Of a stretch of 7,502 nt of DNA, positions 6,179 to 7,502 are shown piece by piece (the first letter of the stretch is position 1; each line of letters begins with the position of its first letter). The notes under the pieces are model-generated. The model ran no database searches. It was given only the letters and a program-made list of their open reading frames with translations, and was not told the origin of the DNA. The DNA comes from Pelethousia sp002409725. GTDB lineage: Bacteria; Bacillota; Clostridia; Christensenellales; CAG-138. The stretch is taken from positions 1 through 7,502 of the forward strand of contig CALDNN010000117.1 in the NCBI GenBank assembly GCA_937915455.1. The letters are read 5' to 3'. The position numbers and the translations under genes were made by a program.

Positions 6179-7302
6179 GCGGCGCGCGGGTCTTCGACCT
6201 GACGCGGGGTTTTGTGGAGCGGCCCCTGCATATCGCGGGCGGCCGCATCGCGGAAGCGGGGGAAGGCCCTGCCTATCAGGCCACGGGCTGCACCATCATC
6301 CCCGGCCTGATAGACCTGCATTTCCACGGCTGCATGGGCGCGGATTTCAGCGACGGCAGCGAGCAGGGCCTAAGGGCCATCGCCGCCTACCAGCTCTCCC
6401 GGGGCGTAACGCAAATTTGCCCTGCCGGCATGACGCTTCCCGAGGCGGAATTGATCGAGATGTGCCGCGCTGCCGCGGCCTACCGCAGGGAAGATCCGCC
6501 CGGGGCCAAGCTTTGCGGCATTCACCTGGAAGGCCCCTTTTTGAGCGCGGCTAAGAAGGGCGCGCAGCAGGGGGATTGGCTGCATCTGCCGGATTGGGCC
6601 CTGGTCGAGCGCCTGCAAGCCGAGAGCAAGGGTCTATGCAAGCTGGTTTCCCTGGCCCCGGAGCTGCCGGGCGCGCTGGAATTCATCGCCAAAGCCAAGG
6701 ATCATATCCGCGTATCCCTGGCCCACACCGAGGCGGATTACGACACGGCCCTGGCGGCCTTTAAGGCCGGGGCCAGCCATGTGACGCACCTGTTCAACGC
6801 CATGCCCCCCTTTGCCCACCGGGCGCCGGGGGTGGTGGGCGCTGCCGCGGATGCACCAAACTGTATGGTGGAGCTGATTGCGGATGGTGTGCATCTGCAC
6901 CCGGCCATGGTGCGAGCCGCCTTCAAGATATTCGGCCCCGAGCGCGTGATCCTGGTGAGCGACAGCATGCGCGCTACGGGCATGCCGGATGGGGATTATA
7001 CCCTGGGTGGCCAGACCGTGCGGGTGCGGGGCAATAAACCTCTGCTGCCGGATGGCACGCTGGCCGGCTCGGCAACCGACCTGACGGGCTGTATGCTTTG
7101 TGCCGTATCCATGGGCATCCCCCTAGAAACCGCCGTACGCTGCGCCTCGTACAACCCGGCCAGGGCGCTGGGCCTCGATGACAAGGCAGGCTCTTTGCAA
7201 AACGGAAAACAGGCCGACCTGGTGGTGCTGGATCAAAACCTGCAAATCAAGGCCGTGGTTCAGGCCGGCCGGTTCGTGTGGGGTGAATTGCCCCTAGCTT
7301 GA
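6169..7302 (+). CDS. nagA: N-acetylglucosamine-6-phosphate deacetylase
   Basis: NagA removes acetate from N-acetylglucosamine-6-phosphate to supply NagB. I place the start at GTG 6169, giving 377 residues and a first strand 'VRISGARVFDL' as expected for the amidohydrolase fold. GGAGG (6151-6155) is 13 nt upstream, a little far. ATG 6118 in the same frame would add 17 glycine-rich residues with no family match. The gene overlaps nagB by 10 nt. Metal and catalytic residues are all visible: His51 and His53 in 'DLHFHG', Glu121 in 'HLEGPF', His186 in 'LAHTEAD', His207 in 'THLFNAMPP', His242 in 'ADGVHLHP', and catalytic Asp265 in 'VSDSMRATG'. The HxH pair is kept, as in the Bacillus enzyme and unlike E. 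coli NagA, which suggests a two-metal site. It is the last gene of the operon, with a terminator 20 nt downstream. Confidence 0.94.
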   Translation: MRISGARVFDLTRGFVERPLHIAGGRIAEAGEGPAYQATGCTIIPGLIDLHFHGCMGADFSDGSEQGLRAIAAYQLSRGVTQICPAGMTLPEAELIEMCRAAAAYRREDPPGAKLCGIHLEGPFLSAAKKGAQQGDWLHLPDWALVERLQAESKGLCKLVSLAPELPGALEFIAKAKDHIRVSLAHTEADYDTALAAFKAGASHVTHLFNAMPPFAHRAPGVVGAAADAPNCMVELIADGVHLHPAMVRAAFKIFGPERVILVSDSMRATGMPDGDYTLGGQTVRVRGNKPLLPDGTLAGSATDLTGCMLCAVSMGIPLETAVRCASYNPARALGLDDKAGSLQNGKQADLVVLDQNLQIKAVVQAGRFVWGELPLA

Positions 7303-7321
7303 CGCGTTGCCTAAACCCAAT

Positions 7322-7346
7322 AAAAGCCGCTCAATGGCGGCTTTTT
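7322..7346 (+). terminator. Rho-independent terminator of the nag operon
   Basis: AAAAGCCGC (7322-7330) and GCGGCTTTT (7337-7345) pair perfectly around a 6-nt loop, and the right arm runs into TTTTT (7342-7346). It lies 20 nt after the nagA stop codon and closes the operon. On the other strand the arm ends in TTTT, so weak two-way action is possible. Confidence 0.88.
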
Positions 7347-7371
7347 GCTTGCTTACGGCGATGATTGTTTC

Positions 7372-7400
7372 TTGTCAGGAATTGGGCCATATTGTATAAT
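7372..7400 (+). promoter_or_regulatory. Near-consensus sigma-70/sigma-A promoter of the next transcription unit
   Basis: TTGTCA (7372-7377) is five of six to the -35 consensus and TATAAT (7395-7400) is a perfect -10, with an ideal 17-nt spacer. Transcription should start near 7407. It follows the terminator directly and stands out from the GC-rich operon by its AT content. The palindrome GCATATGC (7419-7426) lies just downstream and could be an operator, but it is short. Confidence 0.8.
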
Positions 7401-7422
7401 TAACATCAAATGGAAATGGCAT

Positions 7423-7502
7423 ATGCTGCACACGTTGGAGGGACAAAGAGCTGCCGATCTTGTGAAATGCGGAGCGTGCAAAAATCGAAAGGCGGAAGAT
7501 GA
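7423..7502 (+). CDS. Possible start of the next gene (runs off the window)
   Basis: From ATG 7423 a frame stays open to the window end (26 complete codons, starting MLHTLEGQRA and containing a CxxC, 'CGAC'). It begins about 16 nt after the predicted transcription start, with only a weak GGAA ahead of it. A competing reading is a gene starting at ATG 7499, preceded by the purine-rich AAAGGCGGAAG (7488-7498), with 7407-7498 as a leader. A third frame gives a 30-codon ORF, 7410-7502, that would be nearly leaderless. The window is too short to choose, and I recognise no family. Confidence 0.25.
   Translation, partial: MLHTLEGQRAADLVKCGACKNRKAED

Overview
The window reads as one amino-sugar (most likely N-acetylglucosamine) uptake and catabolism operon on the + strand of a GC-rich bacterium. 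A Gram-positive, Clostridia-like host is suggested by strong Shine-Dalgarno sites (GGAGGAG, GAGGTGA, AAAGGAG), a lipobox-anchored solute-binding protein with a long Ala/Pro linker, a TTG and a probable GTG start, and a binuclear-type NagA with HxH. This is inferred from style; no phylogenetic marker is present.

Layout: (1) 2-382 is the 3' end of a ROK-family protein, probably the operon's regulator. (2) 383-447 is an AT-rich gap with a perfect 7-bp inverted repeat. (3) 448-3647 holds a CUT1-type sugar ABC importer: lipoprotein binding protein, MalF-like permease and MalG-like permease. Two hairpins with a shared loop sequence separate the binding protein from the permeases, and no ATPase gene is present. 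(4) 3661-7302 is a tightly packed enzyme block: a CutC-family TIM-barrel protein, a ROK sugar kinase, glucosamine-6-phosphate deaminase (NagB) and N-acetylglucosamine-6-phosphate deacetylase (NagA). The genes overlap by 28, 4 and about 10 nt, which implies translational coupling. (5) 7322-7346 is an intrinsic terminator. It is followed by a near-consensus housekeeping promoter (TTGTCA, 17 nt, TATAAT) that starts the next transcription unit, whose gene runs off the window or begins at its edge.

Inferred pathway: the binding protein and permeases import the free sugar, powered by an ATPase encoded elsewhere. The ROK kinase phosphorylates it at C6. NagA removes the acetyl group. NagB converts glucosamine-6-P to fructose-6-P plus ammonia. 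CutC has no assigned step. It is the one component the textbook pathway does not explain and the best candidate here for an undescribed function. I saw no mobile element, CRISPR array, tRNA or rRNA.
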